A stretch of 64,000 bases of DNA, from positions 124,001 through 188,000 of the forward strand of contig JAAROD010000094.1 in the NCBI GenBank assembly GCA_012274445.1, given 5' to 3'. Within the stretch, counting starts at the first letter, position 1. The number at the start of each line of letters is the position of its first letter. The translations under genes were made by a program, and so were the position numbers. This DNA is from Sclerotiophoma versabilis. Lineage: Eukaryota; Ascomycota; Dothideomycetes; Pleosporales; Didymellaceae. The notes under the pieces were generated by a model. The model searched no databases, had not been told where the DNA came from, and worked only from the letters and a program-made list of their open reading frames with translations. Shown here piece after piece: positions 1 to 11,545 of the stretch.

Positions 1-992
1 ATAAGTATGAATAATATAGATTGATATATAGAAGACTACTTATCTTAGAAAGAAGACCAATTATACTCCTTATACACCTACCTATAATACAGCTAGATCA
101 CTACTGTATCTCTACACTTATAAGTTTGCTTTATACATGCCAAGCAGCTGTCTACAGTGCACTCTGCACTTACGCACCTAGCGTACCCAGAAAATAAGAG
201 TCCGCATGTTTGCTTGTTACTATGAATAGAATAGGATAAGACGATATAGTCGAGTTTTACCGGGGTCTAGAAGGATAAACTGCAGAAACATAAGATTATA
301 GAAAATACAAAGATATAAAAATATAAAATCGCAAAAACAAATACAAAACAGCCCAACACACCGTATCTCCATCGTCCCAGACTAACAGCAATCCTAGCTA
401 GCACACTCGATGTTCCTCGGACATGTCCAGCCTACAAATTACCCCGTATCCAACCATTACTTAACAACAAACACCGCCGCCCTACGAGAACCCATCCCAT
501 CCCATCCCATCCCATCCCATTCCATCCCATCCCGCCTTTGCACCAACCCGCAAAACGAACGTATTCGTCCGACCGAAACTTCCACCGTACATCTTCTACC
601 ACGGTAGGATATAAGATTGTCTTACTATAATCGGGATGGTATTGCAAGTGCGACAAACTTACTTACTTCCACCACGTGCACTGCATCAATAGGGAACAGT
701 CCCATGCGTGCCTGTCGTCTAATACTATAAGCACCCGACAGCAGCTAGAAAGACCACCTCTCGTTAGTAGATAGTCGCAAGTGTTGTGGGTGCAGACCGG
801 GGATGTGGTACAGAGGTTCAAGATTGGTTCTTTCCTGGCTGCGACGTGCATGGGATGAGAAGTAGTAGTGAGTTTTGTGACGCTCAAGCTGGTCGCGTAT
901 ACATGTGCTTGCTTGTTTCTACATGACCAACTAGAACGTAACCCCCAAGGTATCATCATGACACGAAAACCACGCACGTCGCCCCGCAAGCG
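1..992. other. AT-rich gene-free left edge
   Basis: No convincing coding region. The first 350 bases are AT-rich with many TA steps, which would fit a mutated repeat or the border of an AT-rich block, but no transposon protein is recognisable. A CCCAT tandem repeat lies at 491-534. The remainder is the 3' flank of the Pth11-like gene, which ends at 993. Confidence 0.4.
491..534. repeat. CCCAT pentanucleotide tandem repeat
   Basis: About eight units of CCCAT, one with a C-to-T change (TCCAT). The minus strand reads as GGG runs separated by two bases, the pattern that can fold into a G-quadruplex. It lies about 460 bp past the 3' end of the nearest gene. Confidence 0.85.
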
Positions 993-2575
993 TCATGTCT
1001 GCGACGGTCTCCGTGTGCTGAACGGATTATCGCCCGTCTCGATTGTCGTCGTCGTCCTCTGGCCTATGCACTCCCGGTCCAGTTCCGCAAACCAGTCGTA
1101 TTCACTTTTGGCAAGACTGCCCGTTCCCTGGCTTATCGGTTTGAACAGACTGTGCTGTGATTCCTGGCTCGATCGGCGATTGTTGGACAACGTCTTGCCG
1201 AGCGAAGATGCAATGCTGCTCTTGCTCTTGTGCTCTGTTTTGGTGTGTGAGTCCTTGTTGGGCCGGCGTTCGAAATTCTGTGCGATGGTGTCAAAGCGGC
1301 CCGAAGGCTGCTGCTGCAACGGTATGCCCGGAGACACAGGCGGCGTCTTGAAAGCGGCTTGTTCCGCTAATCCAATGCCTGGCTGTCCGTCGAAGCTGTT
1401 CTTCGGGTACTCCTCGATGTGAACGACAATCTCCTTGACAACCAGGATCCTGTTGGTGGCGAATGAGCTGATGATGGGCCAGAAGATGGGGATGGAGGCG
1501 CAGAGGATGGCGATGTTGACCTCCAGCACGCTGAAGATGTATACGATGGGTGTGTAGTAGGACATGTCGAGGGTGGGAAAGGTGCCGGCGCGGGTCAAGC
1601 AGAGCGATATCACGCGGCCCATCGATACTGCAGCGACACTGAAGTGGTGTTAGCACTGAGAAGAAAGCGACGTTGCACGGAACTTACACTCCACCCATGG
1701 CGAAGAGAGCAATGAGTCCCACTCTGCTTCTACCCGTAATTCGTAGCACCCCAAGGAACGGTAAGGGCAGAAGCAAGACGGTAATGTCAAGAAACATGTT
1801 GACTGCAGCATGAGCAGCCCACATGGCGAAGAACTTACTCGGATCCTTTGAGCCCCACCCCACGCAAGTGCCCTCTAATGTATATTTCCAGGCTTTTGCA
1901 ATGGGCCGGCAAGGAAACAATGCTAGGAGGAAGAAAGAAAAGCCCCACAAAGCGGAGACAACGATCACGGCCCAGATACATTTTCGTGCGAGTCGGTACT
2001 GCGGAGATGTGGTAGAGGTCGTTGTTTCGGCGAAGAACCGCCTGTATTGGAAGAGAATGGCCAGCTTGATGAGAGTCGTGCTGGCGCAGTAAGCCGAGTT
2101 GGTCGACCATACATGCTAGGGCTCTGTCAGCTACTGCGTGCCAGGTCAAAATTGCACACGGCATGACCGACCTTGAAGTACGCTTCTATGTCCCTAGGAC
2201 TAAGCGTATCCAAGTGAAGCCCGAGTCCATCGTAGGGCACTGGATTGAAGTCAGAGACAGATTGGCCATGAGGCGCACCCGACATACTAAGGCAAACTAT
2301 ACTGTCACCTGCGATACTAGCAATACTAGCAAGGAAAACGAAAGCATCGTCCCAGCCCCAAAGGCGGTCTCGAAAGCGACCCCATAACCGCAGGCTCGCT
2401 CCTATGATGGCAAGCGACTAAAATGCGAGTGAGTGGGAGCTTATCGATGTGAAGACACATAAGACACACATACCAGAAACGTGATGGTGACTCCCAGGAG
2501 TGTCTGGGGTTGATTCACCAGCGGAAGATGTGCATTTCTAGGGTCACTTCGTGCGTCTGCTGGTGATATCGTCAT
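993..2575 (-). CDS. Pth11-like / rhodopsin-domain integral membrane protein
   Basis: Predicted seven-helix plasma-membrane protein of the fungal rhodopsin-domain family (Pth11-like), which has many uncharacterised, receptor-like members. Four exons: 2474-2575, 2172-2417, 1688-2115 and 993-1638, giving about 473 residues; all joins keep the frame. Family hallmarks are visible: LRLWGR followed by WGWDD near the N-terminus, the AYCASTTLIKLAILFQYRRFF-like helix, a WGFSF helix followed by FPCRP, and the C-terminal membrane segment with ASIPIFWPII. After the last helix comes a roughly 130-residue Ser/Thr/Gln-rich cytoplasmic tail. The start ATG at 2575 opens a short polar N-terminus before the first helix. 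No CFEM cysteine domain is present. The ligand and signalling role cannot be read from sequence. The gene is isolated from its neighbours. Confidence 0.88.
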
Positions 2576-5453
2576 GCTCGCAGAAGAGGTTGCTCAGCAC
2601 TTCTGTATGGCACATTCGTTCCCCGGGGACGATGATAACAGGCCGGGGTTATAGAAGGAATGCCGGACGTCTCTAGAGTGTTATCCGTGTTGTAGGATTC
2701 GCTTCGGATGCTCTACATCATAGTCCAAGGGGGCGATTGTGTCTCGGCATGACAACGGAGTTTTTGAGGCTGACAATAGGCCTCAAGGTGACGAGCGAGC
2801 ATGGAGTACTATAAGCATAGCGAGTAACCAACGAGCAACAGCCGCGAAGTGAACCTTAATCCCCTAGCATGGAACGGCTGTGCCTCACCATGTCCAAGGG
2901 TGGAAACTACCCTGTATGCACCGAATACGACATTGGGCAATGATGCAGGGCTCTCCTACTTTGGCTAGCCACAAACGGATGTGACGGGTAAGGAAATTAG
3001 ACGATTTTCGGACCCCGATATGCAGAGTTCTCACGCCGTAGAAGCGCAATGCCTCCAAATGGTCTGTTGGCAACAAGTGCGATCTTGGGGCAACACGGCA
3101 GTGCCAACGGCATCTTGGCGACCGTCTACGGCAATGGCTGGAGGTTTGATCGTCAACCCAATACCGTTGGCAGGTTTATCATCGCGTGCATCCACGGCGT
3201 TAACGGGGTGTAGAGCATTTGGTGTTAGTGAGACGTCTATAACCGTTAGCGAAGTACGAACAGAACAATCGTTCCCCGCGGAGCCCTCCCGCTTGCAGGC
3301 CACCTTGCGCCGCTTTACTCTCCATGAAACCGCTCCCACAACCTTATATTTAGAACAGCGTTCGCGACTGCAAGCGGATGATTGAATATCACATCTCTGC
3401 GCTGGCTCTAGTAACTTGCCAACTTTGTCCCTGCTTTTCACACTTGCATGTCAATAGTGCATGCACGTATGGGAAAAAGAAAGAACGCCGACCTTGAAGG
3501 GCCGATCAAGCGAACGGCTGTCATCCTCAAAAAGGTGCATGTTGATGGAGATCTCTGGGGCTGGCCTTGCTCTGAGACGACACCTCGCCCTAATGATCTT
3601 GAGTTGAGTGTGATAGCTCGTTGATCAGCTTCCATAATTCCATAACTGTGTATTGTGGACAAGTTCGATTAGGCCTCTGATCGCGCCCAGCGGCAACCGC
3701 ACCGTCTCTTCCAGCGAATCCTGCGAGCGCAACGGCTGGGCAGGCGAACAGAAGTTTGCATCCTGCGGGCATTACCCTGCTGCGGTGCGCACCATACAAA
3801 CCATACATCATCGTGGAAACTATCAACAACAGTGTCCTCATCGTGTCAGCATCATCCTTCGTCGATCACAATGCACTGTGGAGGCAACCCACCGTTGCTG
3901 GCATTTCGCACTCGACACTCAAACTTGGGGTAGGTGTCGCTAGCCTGAGTCGTGCACCACAAGGCTCCACCGCACGCGTGCCGTTTGTTCAAAACGGGCC
4001 TTCTTTCATGGAGTGCTGGGTAAGGTGCATTACGCACGGCAGCATCCCGGGCGTGATGTTATACATTTGTCATAATGGTAATGAAAGGTTGATAGTTGAT
4101 CTGCAGAAGGCGAGAGCTGCTTGATGAGTGCGCACGCTGCAGGTAAGAGCGACAAAGCGGTTGCGCTGCCCACTCAACGCCTACCGCAACCCACGTCAAC
4201 TGACATCACAAGTAAGGCCAGATACTATCCTGCAGGATGAGGTTATTCGGCTAACGGACCGCACACGGTCCGATATATTTCCATGTGTCCCGCAGACGGG
4301 CCGTACTCACGTATACGAGACAATAGATCATCCTTCAAGTTGACCTTCCCTTTCCCTCGCAAAACGATAGCTTCAATCACTTCTCGCAAGCCAGATGTGG
4401 TGTTCGGAAGCATGCATGCTTGCTTGTGTTCTACAAGAGCTGACGACCCTCCATTTGTCTCAATTTCGGCATCTACGGACTTCTCGAGATAATCGTGTGT
4501 CTTCGCTCGACCAACAAACGCTCGACAAGCTTCTCCAGAACATCTCTGAAATAGAGGTACGTCGGGACAGTAGAGTCTATCCACGACAACTGTTACTTGG
4601 ACGGTAGGGCTTTTCTAGCAACACATACTCTGGCCAGTTCCATGGAGAAATTGAACACTGCATGATGGCCAGGGCAACTCTTGCACTTCCTGCCAGGACG
4701 ATTATAAATGCAAACGCCCTTCTGAATAGAAGCAAATCGACAACACAACACCAAACAGACCAATCGTGACCTGCCGGTGATAGAAAGCTGTGCCGGGGAC
4801 CGAAAAGGCGCTAAATGCGGCTAGCTGGCCCACGCCGCTGATGCTTGTAGGGATGCTTATCAGCTTGATGGAAAAGCTTGGTGATCAACGTCGACATCAA
4901 AGTTGGAGACCTTGAGTAAAGTGTGTTCTTGCGGCAGTCGTGTAGTCGCACATCGCCTGGCGACGCATCACTAACACATATGGTGCTGTGCAGAGACAGT
5001 AGCTCGCAAGCAGCATTACTGATGGCAAAGCTCTACAATGGCCTTCGTTATTCCCGCCAATATGTGCTTGTGCACACGACACACTTCTGTTTCAGGCATG
5101 GCTTGCCGTCGCCCATAAACCCTTCTCTGGGCTCCTACTGGCTGCACTCAAGGAGCAAAACCACGCGTTGCCTGTTGAGGGAGTTATAAGAGGCTGGAAG
5201 TGGGGATCACACGCTCATTCTTTTGGGTGGCACAAATGCGGGACCGGGGCAACGAACTACATGCGAGGGACCGACCTCAGCACACTTCCATAAAGAGCTG
5301 ATCATCGCCTCTCGAACCCGGTACGGCTCTGCTCAAGATCTTCCCTTTACGCCAGCATCCATATTACCTTATGCAGCTTTCCGTACTTGGCAATCGACGT
5401 TGATTCAGGATACCTACTCGGGCTGCACTTTGCGCGATTCGGTCCTCCGCGTG
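2576..5453. other. 2.9-kb stretch without a convincing gene
   Basis: Several short open frames overlap on both strands (for example 3756-4124 on plus, 3590-3841 and 4243-4584 on minus), but none has an ATG, splice sites and a family signature together. The minus frame at 4243-4584 looks the most protein-like but lacks an ATG. The right end should contain the promoter of the permease gene at 5454. A lineage-specific or decayed gene remains possible. Confidence 0.4.
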
Positions 5454-7116
5454 ATGGCTTCGGCAAAAGAAGCATCTCCCAAGCTCCGCGACTCGAGCAA
5501 TGACGACACCGAACGACATGCCAGTGTTGCCAACGTTGAGAAGGGTAGATGGGAGCGTCTATGGCCAGTGATTGCATGCGGTGCTGGATTGTTCAGTGAT
5601 GGTTATCTCAACAACGTATGACAGCTCCAAAGCGACACTCCCTTACACAATGTCACCCCCGCAGTACTCCATGCAACATCACTCACTCATAAGATGATGT
5701 ACAATACTGACAAGCTTTTCAGATCATTGGCCCTGTCAACACTATGCTCTCGAGAATCTACCCTGACGCATACAAAAAGTCTTCTGCCCAGGCAAATGTT
5801 GCCAGCATCACTTTCGCTGGGACTGTTTTGGGAATGCTTCTGTTCGGATTCACATCAGATCATTATTCACGGAAATGGTCACTCTTCACATCAACAATCA
5901 TCATCATTCTCTTCGCTGCACTCGGCACGGGGTCATATGGCGCAGGCGGTAGTCCATCAGGCCTACTCGCAGCTCTCGTCGCATACCGGTTCTTCTTGGG
6001 CATCGGTAAGCCCATCTCACTCCGTTTTGAAGACTACAGTATCTGACAAGTATCTTAGGTATTGGCGGAGAATACCCAGCTGGGTCCGTCGGCTGTGCAG
6101 AGTCGACCGGCGAGCTTAAGTCCGGCAGCCGCAACAAATGGTTCATCCTCTTCACGAACGTCCAGATCGACCTTGCGTTCTTGATCGCTGCAATTGTAGC
6201 CACCGTCGTCGTCGTTATCACCGGTGAAGATCATCTACGCGTCGCCTGGCGTGTGTGTCTCGGCATCGGCATCATCCCACCTCTATCTCTGCTCTATTTG
6301 CGTCTGAAGCTCCAGGAACCGGAGGCATTCAAGCGAGAGTCATTGGCGAAGGCAAAGACACCATGGATGCTGGTCACTAGATTTTACTGGTTTCGCCTTT
6401 CCATTGTCAGCATCATCTGGTTCATCTATGACTTCAGCGCCTACTCCTTCGGCATCTACGGATCCTCAATCCTCGCTAATCTCCTCGGCGAGGACGAGGC
6501 ACTATGGAAGAGTCTAGCGTGGAACATTCTGCTCAACTTCTTCTACACGCCTGGCGCTTTGGCTGGTGCCTTTGTCGCCGACCTCCCATCTATGGGGCCG
6601 AAAAGAACGCTGTTCGCCGGAGTCACGTTGCAGGGCATAATTGGATTCATCATGGCAGGATGCTACCCGTGGTTGAGCAAGCCAGAAAATGTTGCCGGTT
6701 TCGTCGTTGTTTATGGAGTTTTCCTCGCTTTTGGAGAGTTCGGCCCCGGTGATAATATCGGACTGATTGCTTCCAAGACGTGCGCGACTGGCATCAGAGG
6801 CCAATACTACGGCATCGCAGCTGCTGTGGGCAAAATTGGTGCTTTCGCTGGGTCTTATGCACTCCAAGCGATACGTGATGCTGCCGGTGACGATGAGATC
6901 GCAAAGGGACGCAATCCATTCTTCGTTGCGAGTGCTTTGGCATTCCTTGCTGCTGGCCTGGTGCTGTTGCTGCCCCCTATTGGACAGGATACTATTGACG
7001 AGGAAGATGTCAAATTTAGGGAGTTCCTGCGGGCGAATGGATACGACACAAGTAAGATGGGATTAGAGAGCGTGGAGCCTACAAGCAGTGAGAGCGTCAT
7101 TGTGCCGGAGAAGTAA
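5454..7116 (+). CDS. Git1-like MFS glycerophosphodiester/phosphate permease
   Basis: Proton-coupled plasma-membrane transporter of the major facilitator superfamily, closest in motif content to yeast Git1, which imports glycerophosphoinositol and glycerophosphocholine. Exons 5454-5615, 5723-6005 and 6059-7116 join in frame to about 500 residues, a normal length. Git1-type signatures are visible: GLFSDGYLNN in helix 1, GIGGEYPAGS after helix 4, WFIYDFSAYSFGI in the second half, then FGPGDNIGL and RGQYYGIAAAVGKIG. The C-terminal cytoplasmic tail carries DVKFREFLRANGY, also shared with Git1. I chose the ATG at 5454 because the open frame upstream has no family similarity. Substrate specificity (glycerophosphodiester versus inorganic phosphate) is inferred from family only. 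Phosphate starvation is the usual inducer in yeast; I did not identify a Pho4-type site. Confidence 0.9.
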
Positions 7117-7891
7117 AAAGACGGACCACCTCCACGCCAGGTCAACCAGCTCGAACGGTGCAGGGATATTGATCGCCCTTCGAAAATGTCCCACACTACG
7201 CACGCCATTCCACCAGCCATACTTCTTGGGCAGTAAGCCTGTAAGCTCGCAAGTCAGCAAGGTACTCTTGCCCCGGCTACATATACATCGTTGTCCACTG
7301 ATGAGTTGCTTAGAAATAAGTCAACGATGTTCATTGTTTACCGTCATGCTGTGTCTTTCACATGCCCCTCATTCTTTCAATTCGACACTTGTCCGGATTT
7401 GATTTAGCCGTTACCTAGTTCTGTACCGAGGTCACACAACCGCGACCGGACACAGCTCCGTCACTGCACGTCACCGTGCCTGGGTCCTGCATTTCAAGCC
7501 TCTCCCGTGTCTGTCATACGTCTAACACCAGTTTTTCTGCACGCGCAATCTGAGACGGAGATACTAGGGATGCAGATTCAGCGTATCACGCGATTACGTT
7601 GTCGTAGCTCATTCACCGAACAAGTACCTCGGATGTACCGCATTAATCAACGAAGCGCGATCTCCGGTGATATGGAGCAACCCACTATCCCCACAAACAG
7701 GCTCGTGTTGCAGCTTGTAGTGAACCTGGCATCCTTGGAGTGACGAGACGTGGCCGGACCGGGACTTCGGCCTCGATTAATTCTCAGTAATAAAGCCCAG
7801 CAGATACCCTTCCGCGAGCATCAACCCAATTGCTCTATTCACTGTCTAGCTCATATTCAGTCCTTTCTCTGTGCTGCAGCCCACCCCCACC
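7117..7891. other. Intergenic: permease 3' flank and SET-gene promoter
   Basis: Short open frames only, none supported. The last 100 bases before 7892 are C-rich with a good start context (CACCATG), fitting the 5' leader of the following gene. Confidence 0.5.
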
Positions 7892-8524
7892 ATGTCCCCC
7901 GCCGCTGTGTCGAACGCAACGCCCACCCCCGCCCCCACCAGCGGTAAACAAACCTCGCTCAAGTCGTCCACACAATCTATTATCGCGCCTTCCTCAAATG
8001 GCTCCTCCAAACCCCACGATGAGATCCCAGCCTGGGTCAAGCCCGACCTCACACGCCTTATGCGCGTAGACAAACGACCAGGCAACTACGCCAGCGCCTC
8101 TTATTCGCTTGTCAATCTTCCCGCCGGTGCCGTCTTCGCACGCATAACGACGCCCACACCTGCGACCGTAGCATACTCGTCTGTCCAAGCGGGCAAGAAC
8201 CTACACATCGAGCTGAACTGCGACCTTGTATACATCAACCACTCGTGTGCACCGACGTTGATCTTCGACATGGCGCGGTGGGAAGTACGGGTCAACCCCG
8301 ACCTTGATGGCGGGCTGAAGGAGGGCGATGAGCTGACGTTCTTCTACCCAAGCACGGAATGGAGTATGGCGCAGCCATTTGAGTGTTTGTGCAAGAGCAA
8401 TGAGTGCAGAAAGGTGATCAAGGGGGCGAAGGATATGAAGCTAAGTGATTTGGATGAGTACTGGTTGAGCGAGCATATCAAGGAGCTGTTGCACGAGAGG
8501 GACGCAAAGAAAAACGTAATATAA
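7892..8524 (+). CDS. Small SET-domain protein
   Basis: Single-exon protein of about 210 residues. After a low-complexity Ser/Thr/Pro-rich N-terminus (about 45 residues) comes a compact SET-like region. The motif YINHSCAPTL around residue 113 matches the NHSC core of SET methyltransferases; GDELTFFYPSTEW follows, in the place of the GEELTxxY element. A post-SET-like cysteine set (C-x-C-x4-C in FECLCKSNEC) lies near residues 165-175. The protein is much shorter than histone methyltransferases and lacks a visible pre-SET or MYND zinc region, so it belongs with the short fungal SET proteins of unknown substrate. Whether it methylates anything is not shown. The start at 7892 has a strong CACCATG context; an earlier in-frame leucine codon has no support. 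Confidence 0.8.
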   Translation: MSPAAVSNATPTPAPTSGKQTSLKSSTQSIIAPSSNGSSKPHDEIPAWVKPDLTRLMRVDKRPGNYASASYSLVNLPAGAVFARITTPTPATVAYSSVQAGKNLHIELNCDLVYINHSCAPTLIFDMARWEVRVNPDLDGGLKEGDELTFFYPSTEWSMAQPFECLCKSNECRKVIKGAKDMKLSDLDEYWLSEHIKELLHERDAKKNVI

Positions 8525-10198
8525 CCAGGATATAGACTAGAAGAAAACTGGAAGAAACTTCAATTTCGGGTTCCACATCTGGGCAGTAGTCCCCTTGTGT
8601 GTCTCAACTCAACGATCCAAATCTCAGATGTCGCAAGCTTAGTTCCTGCAATGGCGGATATATGTGGCGGTTGTAGCAGTATTGCTGGCAAAACAAGGCT
8701 GTGCCTTCTAAATGTGGGAGCAGGCCAACCGAGATCATACTGAGGTCAGAGCACAGGACTCTCACGGAGCTTTGGCTTCCCAAAGGCCACTACGGTCCAT
8801 ATCTATCGACTACTATCACGTGCCAAGATACCAACGAGTTACTCTAACTGGACCATGCAAGACTGGGGCTGTCAAGCTGCATAGCGGAGCACACCTTTTG
8901 CAGCAGCCACATGCCATCGAACACGAGCGATTTAATCGATCAAGGCGACACCCAACTTTAATACATACTCCCTTCTATCTTGTAGAGCTTACATATTGAG
9001 CAGCTGAAATTCATAATATTTATCTCGTTACATTACCTGTGTTGAGTGAGGAGATTAAGTACTTGACTCTATCACGTTTTCGGGGGTGGTAGAAACATTA
9101 ACAAGCTGGTAAAATCACCACTACCACAACTCGTAGAAGACATACCTATGAAACAATTGCCGAAAATCATTTTTGGGGGCGGTTTTGGCCACTGTACATC
9201 TTGACTTCAATTTTTTCCGAATCAAATCGCTCTGTGTCATCGAAGACTCTTTTGAAAACTGGTAGCTGCAAGCAAAGCAGATGAGAAGGATGTATTGATA
9301 ATCACAAATTACGATCAGTGCTTTGAAGGTAGATAGCGTTCACATTGGCCAATTCTCCGAATGGCCTACTCTAGCCATGACCAAGTGAACGATTACCAAA
9401 GACGAGGGAGGCTCCTCACACAACTCGGCTTTTCTTTGCAGGGCCATATCATGATGGCCCCGAACAATTGCACGCTCGCGCTTAAGTGATTCAAGAACAA
9501 ATCCTCTCTCGTCGAACCGCTCGTTTCTGTGTAGGCAGGGTATCTTGGGATTGTGTCACTGCAATGGCTACAGAAAGATGGCCGCAATTCGATCAACGGG
9601 TCGAATACGGCCCAGCAAGACTGGTAATCAATTTGAAGGTTGGCGGGAACTCAATGGTACGAAGCTGGAGTACGAGCTTGACAATACTTGGGAAGAAAGA
9701 GATCACAGGCGGTGGTTTGGTGAAGACCCGCCCTTCACGGTGGAATAAATGTAGTCATGGTATAATGGTCGGCGCTGACCTGGACGATCTCGTAGTAATT
9801 GTGAGCTTGTGCAAGGAGTTTTGGTGTTTGGGTTTCCTGCTGGCTATTTGTTTCTCCTCGGATGTTGTCTGTTACTAGTTGTGCTTGTGCCGATCCAATG
9901 GTGTTCATGTTACGATTGCTGTTCGGTATGAAACAATTGTGGAAACAATTGTGCGAGAGAACTTGCGGAGATATGGAAGTGAGACTTGCCCAAATCCCAC
10001 TCACCGCCTAGAAAATTTTATCCTTGCGCATCTACTCCACATCGTGCCTCAGATCTGCGGATTATAGTAGGACAAACTTTGCACACTGAGATATTGATCA
10101 GTGCCCTGTCAGAACTTTTTCACTCCGCAATATATTTGTTATACGGATAAGTACTTCCATGGAATCACGTGAAATATCCAATTCACCTTCAACTCCCA
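8525..10198. other. 1.7-kb gene-free stretch before the tRNA
   Basis: No recognisable gene. It is AT-rich around 9000-9350. Short frames at 9486-9878 (+) and 9735-10004 (-) overlap each other and match nothing I know. A short direct repeat of GAAACAATTGT occurs near 9930-9952. Confidence 0.4.
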
Positions 10199-10286
10199 GC
10201 ATCGGTGGTTTAGTGGTAAAATTAGCCGTTGCCATCCTCCACAGGACAGTTTCGGCTAGCCCCGGGTTCGATTCCCGGCCGATGCA
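10199..10286 (+). tRNA. tRNA-Gly (anticodon GCC) with intron
   Basis: Complete cloverleaf. The acceptor stem is GCATCGG pairing with CCGATGC plus discriminator A. The D arm is GTTT/AAAT with the AGTGGTA loop, the anticodon stem AGCCG/CGGCT, and the T arm carries GGTTCGATTCC. The loop TTGCCA-T gives anticodon GCC. A 17-nt intron at 10235-10251 sits at the canonical position one base 3' of the anticodon. The mature length is 71 nt, as usual for eukaryotic tRNA-Gly. Internal A and B boxes are intact. Confidence 0.97.
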
Positions 10287-11545
10287 AGCTTTCCTTTTGC
10301 TTCTGTAGTCGTTCTTGTTGATGGGTGCGTTATGGTGATGTCCAGATCACAGCACCGCTAACCTCTTGCGCGCCACAACACGACCATATAAAATGACTGA
10401 AGACCCTTCGTATCTTGCCTCCATCACAATATTTGATCTCAGACCTCCTTTTTTGAGACGGAGCGATCTCCTCTATTTGTCTCTCGTCAGCCCTTGCTGC
10501 TGTTGATCTCACTTGCATGACTCCAAACTTATCCCACCAATAACCCCAGTTCGCAACCAGTTGCCGTTCCCTCAAAACACATGAGTCATATCACTTCGCG
10601 GTTGGTGGTTACCTACACAGTAACGCTTATGGTCACTTGCGAGGTCATGTTCGAATACAATATTTCACCAAAAACAGACGACGATGTTTGTAAGGGAGAA
10701 CGTGTCGCAGTCGGAGCTTTTTTCATACATCTGCCCAGATTTGCAGGTCATGATCAACGTTGAGTACTTTGATGAGTGGAAGAGACTCCAACTAGGACGG
10801 GATCGTTGACTCCTTATTAGCTTGTGGTTCAAGAAGGGACGCAATTTGAGAACCGACCTCGGATTGACTTCTTAGCGACGTGTGTAGTATTAACGTCCAC
10901 GTATGGCAAGTCGAAGCTCTCTCCTACGTATGGGTGCGCTAAAGGGGCTGATAAAAGGGTGGCCACGTTGTGTTGCGCATCAATAAGCCACTGTGTACTC
11001 AACCACAACCTTGTCTGAGTGACCACGACACAGACGCCAATACCAATCAGACGTGTTTGCGGTGGCTGAGTCGTCGTACAGCATTTGGAAAGCACTTTCA
11101 GGGGCCGAGTGACAAGCATTCGCCAAGCCGCCTTATTTCTTCGGCCCGTAGCGTGGATTTAGCGGGTCTGGAATCCTCGGAAACTGCACCAGCAGCTGCA
11201 ACACGAGCTTCATCCGGGTTACACCCTTCATTTATGCGCAGTTGTGCAGCGCCTCCAAGTGGGCTTGAGAACCTAATCGCATGACCAGAGGTCAGCGATT
11301 TGGAAGAGCACAGACCGGCTGCGGACATCATAGCTGAGGCTGTGATGAAGGGGTGTGTTTGAGCTGATTGCGTTTGCGGACCCTGCGGAGTGGAAGATGC
11401 TTGTGGATGGTCACATGCAGGTGGATGATAAATAGCGCAGGGTGCGCTCCACTGCATGCTTGACGATCTCATCTCTCCATCAATTGACATATCTGTTACC
11501 TCCTCTTTTCCCAGACTCCTTTCACATCTCTACACATCGACGACA
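10287..11545. other. Intergenic between tRNA-Gly and WW-domain gene
   Basis: No supported gene. A minus-strand frame at 11098-11490 overlaps the likely promoter of the next gene and shows no family features. The final 60 bases before 11546 are pyrimidine-rich, typical of a fungal core promoter and leader. Confidence 0.45.
10295..10298 (+). terminator. RNA polymerase III terminator of tRNA-Gly
   Basis: A run of four T on the non-template strand, 9 bases after the tRNA, as expected for Pol III termination. Confidence 0.7.

Noticed and set aside
5223..5453. N-terminal extension of the Git1-like permease
   Set aside because: The open frame continues upstream, but the extra residues have no family similarity and the ATG at 5454 gives the normal N-terminus.
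9750..9830. tRNA-like stretch with TGGTATAATGGTCGGCG
   Set aside because: Only a D-arm resemblance; no acceptor stem or T arm can be paired.
11098..11490. 130-residue minus-strand frame upstream of the WW-domain gene
   Set aside because: Overlaps the promoter of that gene and shows no domain, signal or composition typical of a protein.
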